Counted from the first letter of the stretch, positions 17,518 through 26,226 are shown. The stretch: 64,000 nucleotides of DNA from Pseudomonas gozinkensis (GCF_014863585.1 NZ_CP062253.1:3684501-3748500); one strand, 5' to 3'. Notes: generated by a model from the sequence alone, not told the origin. Program-made: numbers and translations.

Positions 17518-18299
17518 CAGGCTTTTCCTCGTGGCCGGTGCCAAGGCGTGAACAGCCCGCCCAGGCGTTTGATCAGCAGGCTGCTGCCCATGCCCAACAC
17601 GCCGATCAGCAACATGCCGACCACGATGTCGGCGTAGTTCTGGATGGTGTAGGACTCCCAGGTGTAGTAACCGATGCCGAACTGGCCGGAGATCATTTCG
17701 GCGGTCACCAGACAGAACCACGACGTGCCCATGCCGATGGCGAGGCCGGTGATGATGCTCGGCGCAGCGCCCGGCAGGATCACTTCCAGCAGGATCGCCC
17801 CGCGCCCGGCCCCGAGGCTTTTGGCCGACGCGATCAGGCGCGGGTCGACACCTTCGACGCCGTGCACGGTGTTGAGCAGGATCGGGAACAACGCGCCGGT
17901 GAAGGTGATGAACACCATCGACAGCTCCGACGACGGGAACATCAGGATCGCCAATGGAATCCACGCCACAGCGGGGATCGGGCGCAGCACTTCCAGCGGT
18001 GGCAGCAGCAGGTCTTCGGCCCATTTCGAGCGACCGATGGCCAGGCCCAGGGCGATGCCGATCACTAGTGCCGCGAGGTAACCGGCGAAGACCCGGCCGA
18101 GGCTGGCGCTCAGGTGCTGGATGAGCTTGCCGGAGTCGCCGAGGCCGAGTGCGGCTTCGATAACGGCCAGTGGGGTCGGGACGTTGGCGAAAGTGACGAG
18201 GCCGAGGTTCCAGTGGTGGCTGGCGGCTAGTTGCCAGAAGAGCAGGCAGAGTAATAGGGAGACGGCTCTGGGGAGCCAGCGTCGATAAGGTCTGAACAC
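17517..18299 (-). CDS. ABC transporter permease, NitT/TauT (SsuC) type
   Basis: A 260-residue inner-membrane permease. I place the start at GTG (18299; residues MFRPYRRWLPRAVSLLLCLL) because GAGAGGAATT lies just upstream. The in-frame ATG at 18365 lies within a REP element and would add 22 repeat-derived residues. About six membrane helices are visible, with the EAA-type loop ASAKSLGAGRGAILLEVILP and the conserved PIPAVAWIPLAILMF segment of TauC/SsuC proteins. The stop overlaps the ATPase start. Confidence 0.85.
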   Translation of the reverse strand: MFRPYRRWLPRAVSLLLCLLFWQLAASHHWNLGLVTFANVPTPLAVIEAALGLGDSGKLIQHLSASLGRVFAGYLAALVIGIALGLAIGRSKWAEDLLLPPLEVLRPIPAVAWIPLAILMFPSSELSMVFITFTGALFPILLNTVHGVEGVDPRLIASAKSLGAGRGAILLEVILPGAAPSIITGLAIGMGTSWFCLVTAEMISGQFGIGYYTWESYTIQNYADIVVGMLLIGVLGMGSSLLIKRLGGLFTPWHRPRGKA

Positions 18300-18321
18300 A
18301 ACAATTCCTCTCACCCCGACT

Positions 18322-18416
18322 CTATGTGGGAGCGAGCTTGCTCGCGATTCGGATAGGTCAGGCAAAGTTGCACCGTCTGACCGGACGCCTTCGCGAGCAA
18401 GCTCGCTCCCACAGTT
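18322..18416. repeat. Inverted REP pair, GTGGGAGCGAGCTTGCTCGC type
   Basis: The arms at about 18325-18347 and 18388-18414 belong to the GAGCGAGCTTGCTCGC variant, different from the GAGCTGGCTTGCCAGC variant elsewhere. The pair lies inside the operon, between the binding-protein and permease genes, so it may tune the relative level of the binding protein. Confidence 0.83.
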
Positions 18417-18434
18417 GACCGAGTTGTTATCGGG

Positions 18435-19838
18435 TTAACGACTGGCCACGGCCTGGGTCGTGGCATCGGTGAAGTCGAGGACTTTGCCGCCCTGAGCCGT
18501 GGCGAATTGCTGGGCCTGGCCTTTTAGCAGGAACGCGCTGAGGCGCCCCTTCGCATCACTGGCAAACCACGCCTGCTCCGCCAGCAACTTGATCCCGCTG
18601 TCACTCGCCTGGGCATACACCGCCCGGATGTTCTTGCCTTCCGACTTCAGGCCGGCCAGTGCGGTGAACGCCTCTTCAGCCGAGGCGTACCGCCGAACCT
18701 TGTCTTCACCCCGCACCCAGATTTCCGCGACATGGCTGAAGTCGGAAATCGCTTTCCCGGTCGCCGCATCGACCGACTTCAACGGCGTCTGCGCGTAGTT
18801 GGCCAGTTGCGCGGTGTAATCCAGATTCGAAGCCTTGAACGCCGCACGAATGTACTGATCGTCGATAAAGGTGTTCAGGTCGAGCCCACGATCCGCCTTC
18901 TTCAGCAGCTTCAGTGTATCGATGGCCGTGCCCACGGCCTGGCGATATTCAGGCTTCCAGCTCAGGTCGCGGGTCTGCACGCCGAGCGGGCCGTGGAACA
19001 GGTAATTGACCTCGGCATCGACGCCGGTGACCTTGGCGATCAGTTCGCTGTATTTCTCCGGTTCGGCGGCCAGCAGTTGATTGGCCTCGATGCTGGCGCG
19101 CAGGTAGGCGACGACAATTTCCGGGTACTTTTTCGCATAGGCCTGATCCACCAGCGCACCGTGGAAGGTCGGCGCATTGGCCTGGGCACCGTCGTAGATC
19201 TTGCGGGCGAAGCCACGGCTCGGGAACAGTTCGGCGAACGGTACGAAGTCGGCGTGGGCGTCGATCTTGCCGGCTTGCAAGGCAGAACCCGCGACCTCCG
19301 GCGGCTGGGCGATGATGTTCACATCCTTGAGCGGGTCCCAGCCCTGCTCCGCCACGGCGCGCAGCAACATGCCGTGGGCGGTAGAGGCAAAGGGCACGGA
19401 AATGGTCTTGCCCTTGAGTTCGCTCAGCGACTGCACGCCGGACGCGCTCGGCACCACGATGCCGTTGCCGCTGCCCTTGATGCTGCCCGATAGCACGCTG
19501 ATGAACAGGCTGTGCTTGCCGGCGGTTTCAAACGCCACGCCATTGAACGCACCGGGGAAATCGGCCATGGCGCCGAAGTCGAGTTTGCCGGCGACCATCT
19601 CGTTGGTCAGCGGTGCGCCGCTGGTGAAGTTCTTCCACTGCACGTCATATTTGGCGTCCTTGTAGGCGCCGTCGTGAGGCAGGTATTTGTCGAGCAGGCC
19701 CAGCTCGCGAATCAACAGACCGCCGGCAGCGCAGTTGATGGTGGTGTCCTGGGTGCCGATGGCAATGCGGATGGTTTCGGCCGAGGCCGACAGGGTGAAC
19801 GAAGCCAGTACCAGACCGGCGATTGCTGCACGCAACAT
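18435..19838 (-). CDS. ABC transporter substrate-binding protein (NitT/TauT family) with extra C-terminal domain
   Basis: Periplasmic binding protein of 467 residues, starting at the ATG preceded by GAGGGGATT (an upstream in-frame ATG lacks a site). Signal peptide MLRAAIAGLVLASFTLSASA is cleaved before ETIRIAIGTQ. The SBP fold shows AGKLDFGAMADFPGAFNG, SELKGKTISVPFASTAHGML and GKIDAHADFVPF, as in SsuA/TauA/NrtA-like proteins. Typical members have 310-340 residues. Here an extra tail of about 90 residues (from FSHVAEIWVRG) has the spacing of a NosL-like domain, including AVYAQASDSG, LLAEQAWF and a terminal QGGKVLDF. Ligand unknown; the linked APS-reductase-like enzyme hints at a sulfur-containing anion. 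Confidence 0.85.
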   Translation of the reverse strand: MLRAAIAGLVLASFTLSASAETIRIAIGTQDTTINCAAGGLLIRELGLLDKYLPHDGAYKDAKYDVQWKNFTSGAPLTNEMVAGKLDFGAMADFPGAFNGVAFETAGKHSLFISVLSGSIKGSGNGIVVPSASGVQSLSELKGKTISVPFASTAHGMLLRAVAEQGWDPLKDVNIIAQPPEVAGSALQAGKIDAHADFVPFAELFPSRGFARKIYDGAQANAPTFHGALVDQAYAKKYPEIVVAYLRASIEANQLLAAEPEKYSELIAKVTGVDAEVNYLFHGPLGVQTRDLSWKPEYRQAVGTAIDTLKLLKKADRGLDLNTFIDDQYIRAAFKASNLDYTAQLANYAQTPLKSVDAATGKAISDFSHVAEIWVRGEDKVRRYASAEEAFTALAGLKSEGKNIRAVYAQASDSGIKLLAEQAWFASDAKGRLSAFLLKGQAQQFATAQGGKVLDFTDATTQAVASR

Positions 19839-19962
19839 GGTTGAATCCCCTCGAATCATTTATAGGATGTTCGTCTCCGCCGCGATCAGGGCGCGGTGGG
19901 AAACGAGGGGTGTTTTTCAATTCAGCGTCCGGGGTTTACGGATGGCTTTTGTGTTGTCTGGG

Positions 19963-20066
19963 GCGGCCTCATCGCTGGCAAGCCAGCTCCCACAGGTTTC
20001 TCGGTGTACTCATATTTTTGGGCTGGCTTCGATCCACTGTGGGAGCTGGCTTGCCAGCGATGGCGT
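19963..20066. repeat. Inverted REP pair
   Basis: The arms at about 19965-19996 (TCGCTGGCAAGCCAGCTCCC) and 20037-20066 (GTGGGAGCTGGCTTGCCAGC) lie in opposite orientation between the ferredoxin-like and binding-protein genes. This is the second REP pair inside the gntR-led gene set. Confidence 0.85.
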
Positions 20067-20074
20067 CCTAGTAG

Positions 20075-20320
20075 TCAACGCAATAAATAAGGGATTTCGA
20101 CTTTTACAGCACCGGTCGGGCAGTCCTTTTCGCAAGGCATGCAGTACCAGCATTCGTCGAACGCCATGTAGGCCTTTTGCGTGGCCGGGTTGATCGCCAG
20201 CAGGTCCATCGGGCAGACGTCGACGCACACGGTGCAGCCCTTTTCGGCGATGCATTTGTCCTCGTCCACGGTGACGGGGGCGTTGGAGCGGAAGAAGATT
20301 TCCTGGGCTTGATAGGCCAT
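20075..20320 (-). CDS. 4Fe-4S ferredoxin-like protein, AprB-type electron partner
   Basis: An 81-residue iron-sulfur protein with two ferredoxin clusters: EDKCIAEKGCTVCVDVCPMD and FDECWYCMPCEKDCPTGAV. The second motif (D-x-C-W-x-C-x-x-C-x-x-x-C-P-x-G-A) is the pattern of the beta subunit of APS reductase and related fumarate-reductase-like enzymes. The start ATG lies 25 bases after the flavoprotein stop. It should pass electrons to or from the FAD of the neighbouring alpha subunit. It is shorter than dissimilatory AprB (about 150 residues), lacking the long C-terminal tail that wraps AprA. Confidence 0.88.
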   Translation of the reverse strand: MAYQAQEIFFRSNAPVTVDEDKCIAEKGCTVCVDVCPMDLLAINPATQKAYMAFDECWYCMPCEKDCPTGAVKVEIPYLLR

Positions 20321-20345
20321 GGTTCGGACTCTCTCTAGTGATGCA

Positions 20346-22076
20346 TCAAGCGGCGCAGGCGCCGACCCGCAAGCGGTCGTAAGCCTGCATTTCCTCGGCA
20401 TCGAGCGGGATGATGTAAGGCTCGACGGCTTTCTTGAAACTGGTCATGCGCCCGTCCTCGCCCTTCTTCAGGTGGCAGTGGCAGAACCATTCGCGGTCGT
20501 CCCGTTGCGGGTGATCGACGCGGTAGTGGTACAGGCCCCAGCGGCTTTCGGCGCGGAACAGCGAGGCCCGGGCAGCCATTTCGGCGCAGTCGCGAATCAC
20601 GCTGGCTTCCATGGCACGCATCAGTTCATGGGCGTTGTTGGCCTTCATCTCGTTCAGATCGCGTTCGATGTCGCTGAAGCGTTGCAGGCCGATTTCCATC
20701 TTCTTGGTCACTTTCGGCGGTTGCAGGTAGTCGTTGACGAAGCGCCGCAGCTTGTACTCGACCTGGGCCGGCGGCAGACCGTGTTCGCGGTCCAGCGGTG
20801 CGTAGACCCGGGTCTTTTCCTTCTCGATCTGTTCGGCATTCAAAGCGGAAAACTCGCGCCCGGCGACAAACTCCGCCGCGTTGTGGCCGGCGAACCAGCC
20901 ATAGGTGAACGCGCCAAGCATGTAGTTGTGCGGCACGGCGGCCATATCACCGGCCGAGTACAAACCCTTCACCGAGGTTTCGGCGCGCTCGTTGACCCAC
21001 ACCCCGGACGCTGAGTGACCGCTGCAAAAGCCGATTTCCGAGATGTGCATCTCTACCATTTGCGTGCGGTAATCGGTGCCGCGATTGGCGTGGAACTGAC
21101 CACGACTCGGGCGCTCGTTGCTGTGCAGGATTTCCTCGATGTTCTGGATTGTTTCCTCGGCCAGGTGATCGAGCTTGAGGAACACCGGGCCGTTGCCGCT
21201 TTCCAGTTCCTGGTGGAACTCCCACATCATCTGCCCGCTCCAGTAGTCGCACTCGATGAAGCGTTCGCCCTTGTTGTTGGCGGTGTAGCCGCCGAGCGGG
21301 CCGGTGACGTAAGCGCAGGCCGGGCCGTTGTAGTCCTTGATCAGCGGGTTGATCTGGAAGCACTCGAGGTTCGCCAGTTCGGCCCCGGCGTGATACGCCA
21401 TCGCGTAACCGTCGCCAGCGTTGGTCGGGTTTTCGTAGGTGCCCATCAGGTAGCCCGAAGACGGCAAACCCAGTCGCCCGGCAGCGCCGCAGGCGAGGAT
21501 TACGGCTTTGGCCTTGATCACGTGGAAATCGGCGGTGCGGCAATCAAAGCCCATCACACCATTGACGGCGCCCTCCTCGTCGGTCAGCAACCGGGTGCAG
21601 ACCAGGCGGTTGGTGATGCTGACCCGCGCGCGTTTCAACTGGCGATACAGGACTTTCTTGATGTCGTGCCCTTCCGGCATCGGCAGCACGTAGGCGCCCA
21701 TGTGGTGGACTTTCTTCACCGCGTAATCGCCGGTTTCGTCCTTCTCGAACTTCACGCCCCAGCGGTCGAGCTGTTCGATGGTTTCAAAGCTGTGGGTGGC
21801 ATAGGCGTACACCGCCGCCTGATTGACGATACCGTCGTTGGCGATGGTGATTTCCTTGGTGTACTGCTCCGGCGTCGAGTGGCCGGGAATGATCGCGTTG
21901 TTCAGGCCGTCCATGCCCATGCTGATCGCGCCGCTGCGCTTGACGTTGGCCTTGTCGACCAGCAGCACCCGCAGATCCTTGTTCTTTTCCTTGGCCTTGA
22001 TCGCGGCCATCGGGCCAGCGGTGCCACCGCCGATCACGACGATGTCGTATTCCTGTTCGAGGGTGTTGCGGGTCAT
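20346..22076 (-). CDS. FAD-dependent oxidoreductase, APS reductase alpha (AprA)-like
   Basis: A flavoprotein of 576 residues related to fumarate reductase and most closely, by motifs, to adenylylsulfate reductase alpha. It has the FAD dinucleotide fold YDIVVIGGGTAGPMAAIKAK, then NVKRSGAISMGMDGLNN (AprA-like active-site loop), a second FAD contact GLYSAGDMAAVPHNYMLGAF, and WGLYHYRVDHPQRDDREWFC near the C-terminus, as in AprA. The start is the ATG after AAAGGGGC; a GTG 6 bases upstream overlaps the GntR stop. The partner is the AprB-like ferredoxin. In an aerobic pseudomonad the reaction is unclear: sulfite oxidation to APS, or reduction of an imported sulfur compound, are options. Confidence 0.85.
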   Translation of the reverse strand: MTRNTLEQEYDIVVIGGGTAGPMAAIKAKEKNKDLRVLLVDKANVKRSGAISMGMDGLNNAIIPGHSTPEQYTKEITIANDGIVNQAAVYAYATHSFETIEQLDRWGVKFEKDETGDYAVKKVHHMGAYVLPMPEGHDIKKVLYRQLKRARVSITNRLVCTRLLTDEEGAVNGVMGFDCRTADFHVIKAKAVILACGAAGRLGLPSSGYLMGTYENPTNAGDGYAMAYHAGAELANLECFQINPLIKDYNGPACAYVTGPLGGYTANNKGERFIECDYWSGQMMWEFHQELESGNGPVFLKLDHLAEETIQNIEEILHSNERPSRGQFHANRGTDYRTQMVEMHISEIGFCSGHSASGVWVNERAETSVKGLYSAGDMAAVPHNYMLGAFTYGWFAGHNAAEFVAGREFSALNAEQIEKEKTRVYAPLDREHGLPPAQVEYKLRRFVNDYLQPPKVTKKMEIGLQRFSDIERDLNEMKANNAHELMRAMEASVIRDCAEMAARASLFRAESRWGLYHYRVDHPQRDDREWFCHCHLKKGEDGRMTSFKKAVEPYIIPLDAEEMQAYDRLRVGACAA

Positions 22077-22078
22077 GG

Positions 22079-22825
22079 TCACGCCCCTTTTTGCCGGTCG
22101 ATCCGCAGGCGGTACTGGAACGCATCGCCACGGTAGTAAAGGTGTTCGAAGTCCAGCGGCTGGCCGTTGGCGTCGTGGGTCAGACGTTCAATGCGCATGA
22201 TCGGCGAGCCGGCTTCGACGTTCAGCGCCTGGGTCAGGTCGCTGTCGGCCAGCACCGCGTCGATGGCCAGATCGGCGTGGCCGAGGGCGATGCCGCAGTC
22301 GTTTTCGAGGATCAGGAAGATGTCGCGGGTCACCAGATCGGCCTTCTCCAGGCGCTCGCCGACGGCTTTGGGCAGGTAGGTGATTTCCAGTGAAATCGGC
22401 TCGCGGTTGATCAAGCGTACGCGTTTGATCTGGGCGACGGTTTCGCCTTCGGCGACCTGCAATCGCTCGGCGACCAGTTTGTCGGCGGCGATGAATTTGA
22501 AACTGCGCAGGCGGTTGATCACCTCGTAGCCACGGCCGGTCATGGACTCGGCGAGGCCTTGCAGGGTGCTGACGTTTTGAAAGGTCTTGGGTTTGGCGAC
22601 GAAGGTGCCTTTGCCGTGGATCTTGAAGATCAGCCCTTCTTTCTGCAGATCGCCCAGAGCCTGGCGCACGGTGATGCGGCTGACCTTGAACAGCGTGCCG
22701 AGCTCGCTTTCGGACGGCATCTGGCTGTCTTGCGGGTATTCGCCGTCGAGAATCCGGGCGCGCAGCACATCGCGCAGTTGGGTGTGCAGCGGAACGCTGC
22801 CAAGGGAGAGAACGTTATCGGTCAT
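22079..22825 (-). CDS. GntR-family regulator, HutC subfamily
   Basis: A transcription factor of 248 residues. The N-terminal winged HTH (VPLHTQLRDVLRARILDGEY, PSESELGTLFKVSRITVRQA, KIHGKGTFVAKP) is followed by a UTRA ligand-binding domain of about 140 residues ending in FEHLYYRGDAFQYRLRI, typical of HutC-type members. It may start at ATG 22825 or at GTG 22828. It directly precedes the flavoprotein gene and so is probably an autoregulated repressor of the whole set down to 15363. Three GTTATRAC repeats lie just upstream. Confidence 0.88.
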   Translation of the reverse strand: MTDNVLSLGSVPLHTQLRDVLRARILDGEYPQDSQMPSESELGTLFKVSRITVRQALGDLQKEGLIFKIHGKGTFVAKPKTFQNVSTLQGLAESMTGRGYEVINRLRSFKFIAADKLVAERLQVAEGETVAQIKRVRLINREPISLEITYLPKAVGERLEKADLVTRDIFLILENDCGIALGHADLAIDAVLADSDLTQALNVEAGSPIMRIERLTHDANGQPLDFEHLYYRGDAFQYRLRIDRQKGA

Positions 22826-22838
22826 CACGGGATCACTT

Positions 22839-22878
22839 GTTATAACGAGTTATGACGTGATCTTAGAGACGTTATGAC
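22839..22878. promoter_or_regulatory. Three GTTATRAC repeats upstream of the HutC-type regulator
   Basis: GTTATAAC (22839-22846), GTTATGAC (22849-22856) and GTTATGAC (22871-22878) lie 14-53 bases before the regulator start. Their spacing of 10 and 22 bases keeps them on one face of the helix. The first copy is itself a palindrome. They are the best candidate for the autoregulatory operator of this operon. Confidence 0.5.
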
Positions 22879-22933
22879 AAGCTTGAGAAATACCGAATGA
22901 GCATAACCTTAGATGCAGGGCACACGTTGTTAC

Positions 22934-23034
22934 CTGTGGGAGCTGGTGGGAGCTGGCTTGCCAGCGATGGCGTCCCGTCAGCGAACTGATTGGCTATCTG
23001 AACCACCGCTATCGCTGGCAAGCCAGCTCCCACC
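22934..23034. repeat. Inverted REP pair with a partial internal duplication
   Basis: The left arm (22934-22970) contains GTGGGAGCTG twice in tandem before continuing GCTTGCCAGCG, so one arm has suffered a 10-base duplication. The right arm is TCGCTGGCAAGCCAGCTCCC (about 23011-23034). Confidence 0.83.
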
Positions 23035-23058
23035 GGGGGATGGTGTAAGTCAGGAGGA

Positions 23059-24027
23059 TCAGTGGCGCTTGAGGATCTGATCCATGACCCAATCGGTCTT
23101 CAGGGCTTCGGCGGCGATTGCGGGGTGACGGGACTCACCGCGAATCTGCGCGTTCATGCCCAACACGTGGTGCCACTGGATGTGCTCGTGGTGGGGGATT
23201 TCCAGGCTGATGTGTTCATCAGCGTGCAGCTCGACCGGATGCTCGTCGAACACCGAGAAACCAATCCGCCCTTGGCTGCCGATGATCTCGACCCGATCCT
23301 CGCGCCGGTCCGCGACAAAGCTCCAGCAGCCCATGCCCAACGCGCCCGAGGCGAATCGCCAACTGGCGCTGACCGCATCTTCCGCCGCGTACAACCCGGC
23401 CTGACGCGCGGTGAAGCCGGCGACTTCGACGATGTCACCCAACAGATACTGGAACAGGTCGAAACCATGGCTGGCCAGATCCGCGAAATACCCGCCACCC
23501 GCCACCGTCGGATCGGTGCGCCAGTTGTCGCTGCCGTCCAGATCCTTGGGTGACGGCGCCTTGGTCAGCGTCCAGCTCAGGTGCCGCACCTCGCCGATGC
23601 GCCCCTGCTCCAGCCATTGCCGCACCTGCTGGAAACGCGGCAGCGAGCGGCGGTAATAGGACACGAACAGGTGCAGACCGGCGCCGACAAACGCCTGCTG
23701 CATTTCGCGGCTTTGCCCGGCGTTGAGGGCCATGGGTTTTTCCACGCAGCAATGCTTGCCGGCGGCGGCGACTTTCAGGCTGTAGGTGTAGTGACTGTCG
23801 GGGGGCGTGGCGATGTACACCGCGTCCACCTCGGGATCGTTGATCAGGGCATCGACGTCGGTGTACGTCCGGGCGATGCCGTGGCGCGAGGCGTAATCGG
23901 TCACGGCTTCGAGACGTCGCCCCATCACCGCCACCAACGCCGAACCGGGCGCCTTGTAGAAGGCCGGCCCGCTCTTGCGTTCAGCGACGCTGCCACAACC
24001 GATCATGCCCCAACGCACCACGTTCAT
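23059..24027 (-). CDS. Gfo/Idh/MocA-family oxidoreductase
   Basis: NAD(P)-dependent dehydrogenase of 322 residues, usually acting on sugars, inositols or related polyols. The Rossmann start VRWGMIGCGSVAERKSGPAF, the hinge VDAVYIATPPDSHYTYSLK and the substrate/cofactor motif CVEKPMALN identify the family. In the C-terminal half TDPTVAGGGYFADLASHGFD supplies the catalytic His region. It lies 9 bases downstream of the DyP peroxidase gene on the same strand, so the two may be co-transcribed. Substrate unknown. Confidence 0.88.
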   Translation of the reverse strand: MNVVRWGMIGCGSVAERKSGPAFYKAPGSALVAVMGRRLEAVTDYASRHGIARTYTDVDALINDPEVDAVYIATPPDSHYTYSLKVAAAGKHCCVEKPMALNAGQSREMQQAFVGAGLHLFVSYYRRSLPRFQQVRQWLEQGRIGEVRHLSWTLTKAPSPKDLDGSDNWRTDPTVAGGGYFADLASHGFDLFQYLLGDIVEVAGFTARQAGLYAAEDAVSASWRFASGALGMGCWSFVADRREDRVEIIGSQGRIGFSVFDEHPVELHADEHISLEIPHHEHIQWHHVLGMNAQIRGESRHPAIAAEALKTDWVMDQILKRH

Positions 24028-24036
24028 TCTTGTGCC

Positions 24037-24924
24037 TCAGCCGATGCGCAGTGCGCGCAGATCGAGGTGGCCGTTCTGCAGCGGCGGGCACCAGTAGTAG
24101 CCGCCGGTGATCGGCCGGCTGATACGGTACAGACCGTCGGTGATGCCGTCTTCCAGGCCGCTCATGCGGCGCAGTTGCGCTTCGAAGGCATCGAGGGAGA
24201 AGCCGAACGCGAGGAACATCAGGCCGGCGCGGTCGCCTTCGATCCACGGCATCGAACGGCGCACGACGAACGCTTCCGGGGCGAAGCTTTCCTGGGCAGT
24301 ACGCTTGACGTGAGCGGACACCGGAGCGTCGTCGATCTCTTCGTTGTCGCTCAGGCGACGGCCCATGATGTTGTCCTTGTCCTCGGCGGACAGCGCATGG
24401 AAACCCTTGAGGTCATGCTGCCATTGCTGGATGGCGGCGAAGCTGCCGCCGACCAGACCGTCCGCGCCTTCACTTTGCAGTGCGGCGGCGATGGCGGCTT
24501 CGTCATGGGGGTTTTCGGTGCCGTCTTCATAACCGGTGAGGTCATGGCCGTCCTTGTGGCGGAAGGCTTCCTGCATCTGTACCAGACGCAGCGCCGGGGC
24601 CAGTGCGGCCTCAAGTGCACTGCTGCGATTGAGCAACTCGCCACGGTCGACGCCGTGCAGCCAGACCCACAGCGCGTGCTGGGTCGACGGGTTTTCAACG
24701 CCAACGCCAGTCAGCGCCGGGAAGCTGCGCAGGCCGTCGATGTTCACATTCAGGGCCTTGGCCAGGGATTCACCGAAACCGACCACCGCCGACTTGCCGT
24801 CCACCAGGTTCAGCAAGTTGTCGATCGCCTGCGGCAGCGCTTCAACCGACTCGAGGGCGAAAAACAGGTGACGTGCTTGCGGTGGAACTGGGGTGGCGAG
24901 AATGCCCGGCTGGTAGTAACTCAT
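24037..24924 (-). CDS. Dye-decolourising (DyP-type) heme peroxidase, YfeX-like
   Basis: A cytoplasmic heme peroxidase of 295 residues with no signal peptide. The DyP hallmark G-x-x-D-G is present as GYEDGTENP, with the distal Asp at 134. The proximal heme ligand is His205 in PVSAHVKRT, and GGYYWCPPLQNG lies near the end. The start MSYYQPGILATPVPPQARHL is typical of YfeX/class-B-like members. A ribosome binding site (AAGGAGT) lies before the ATG. Roles include peroxide removal or oxidation of phenolics. Confidence 0.92.
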   Translation of the reverse strand: MSYYQPGILATPVPPQARHLFFALESVEALPQAIDNLLNLVDGKSAVVGFGESLAKALNVNIDGLRSFPALTGVGVENPSTQHALWVWLHGVDRGELLNRSSALEAALAPALRLVQMQEAFRHKDGHDLTGYEDGTENPHDEAAIAAALQSEGADGLVGGSFAAIQQWQHDLKGFHALSAEDKDNIMGRRLSDNEEIDDAPVSAHVKRTAQESFAPEAFVVRRSMPWIEGDRAGLMFLAFGFSLDAFEAQLRRMSGLEDGITDGLYRISRPITGGYYWCPPLQNGHLDLRALRIG

Positions 24925-24980
24925 GTCGACTCCTTGGAAAGAGCGCGGAGTTTAACTGTAGGCGGAGGGTTTGTGTGGGA

Positions 24981-26027
24981 TCAGATCACGCACTCATTGC
25001 GCCATGCACTCGGGCTCTTGCCCGTCCAGCGCTTGAACGCCCGCCGAAAACTGCGCACGTCGCTGTAGCCGACTTCCTCTGTAATCCGCTCGATCGGCAT
25101 ATCAGGATTGGCCAGCAGACTCATGGTTCGCGCCTGGCGCACTTGCTCCAGCAACGCCTCGAATGTCAGCGAGTGCTCAGTCAGCCGCCGACGCAAGGTA
25201 CGGCTGCTCATGTTCAAGTCGCCGGCGATCTTTTCGATGTGGCTACCCCGGCTCAAGTCCCGGGCAATCGCCCGCTCCACGGCCTGGATCAGATCGAGTT
25301 TCTGATGCACCTGCGCCGCTTCCAGCTCCAGCAACTTGACCGCCTGACGCAGCGCCAGCGAATGGTGGTTAGGCAGGTTCACATCCAGCCATTGCACGTC
25401 GATCAGCATGCGATTGTGCAGACACCCGAAACGCACATCCGGCCCCAACAGCCGCCGGTATTCATCGACGTAATCCGGCGCGGCGTGCATGAACTCCACG
25501 GCAATCGGCTTGAACGTCTCGCCCACCAGCGCCCGGCCGTAGACCAGCAGGCTGGCGAAAAACTCTTCCACCGCAAACACCTGCACATCGGCAAATGGCA
25601 GCCGGCATTCAACGTCGACGTACACCTGGTCGCCCACCACATCGACACTGGAAACGACGATCCCGCCGGATGTGTGCTGATGCCGGACCCCGATTTCGAA
25701 CGCGTCGCGCAGGGTCTTGCACAGCGACAGCACATGCCCGAGCAGCCCTAGCGTCCCGAGCACGTTCTGCGCGCCGACCCACAGGCCCAGCCCCTGATTG
25801 GGCATGACTTTGAGCGCACGCTGGATCATGGCAACGGCCTGGCGATAGGAAATCCGCTGCGAAGGATCCTGCAAGTCTTCGAAATCAAAGCCCAGGCCAC
25901 GGCACAGGCTCCGCGGCTCGATGCCCTTGTTGGCAGCGACTTCGGCCAGGGTTTGCAGGAGAAATGGCGACACCAAAGCCAGTTCGAAGGTCGGGTCTTG
26001 GACTTTTACGTTCATGGGGGCTGACAT
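24981..26027 (-). CDS. AraC-family regulator (OruR/ArgR-like, with AraC_binding_2-type N-domain)
   Basis: A regulator of 348 residues. The N-terminal 230 or so residues (SPFLLQTLAEVAANKGIEPR, ISYRQAVAMIQRALKVMPNQ) form the ligand-sensing domain seen in OruR-type AraC proteins. The C-terminal DNA-binding domain has two helix-turn-helix units: HIEKIAGDLNMSSRTLRRRL and ITEEVGYSDVRSFRRAFKRW, followed by TGKSPSAWR. It diverges from the outer-membrane protein gene at 26227, which it may control. The ATG at 26015 is an alternative start. Confidence 0.88.
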   Translation of the reverse strand: MSAPMNVKVQDPTFELALVSPFLLQTLAEVAANKGIEPRSLCRGLGFDFEDLQDPSQRISYRQAVAMIQRALKVMPNQGLGLWVGAQNVLGTLGLLGHVLSLCKTLRDAFEIGVRHQHTSGGIVVSSVDVVGDQVYVDVECRLPFADVQVFAVEEFFASLLVYGRALVGETFKPIAVEFMHAAPDYVDEYRRLLGPDVRFGCLHNRMLIDVQWLDVNLPNHHSLALRQAVKLLELEAAQVHQKLDLIQAVERAIARDLSRGSHIEKIAGDLNMSSRTLRRRLTEHSLTFEALLEQVRQARTMSLLANPDMPIERITEEVGYSDVRSFRRAFKRWTGKSPSAWRNECVI

Positions 26028-26226
26028 TCCGGATCACGCTGAATTGTTATTTTTGTAACCGGTTATGTCGAAGGAAGTTAGCACAGGGTTGGCGGGCTGT
26101 CCGCAGAAGTCCCCTTCCGTGTCCGCCAATACCCTGCCCTGACGTGCGCCAAGGGCTTATTTCTATAGTGGCCGGACGCCCTGCGTGCCGGCGTTGCGCC
26201 CAAACACAATAATAATGAGGACGGAC

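Noticed and set aside
16669..18024. Extended version of the NitT/TauT-type ATPase with 169 extra N-terminal residues
   Set aside because: The extension reads out of frame through the permease gene; the TGATG overlap at 17517 and the normal ATPase N-terminus give the true start.
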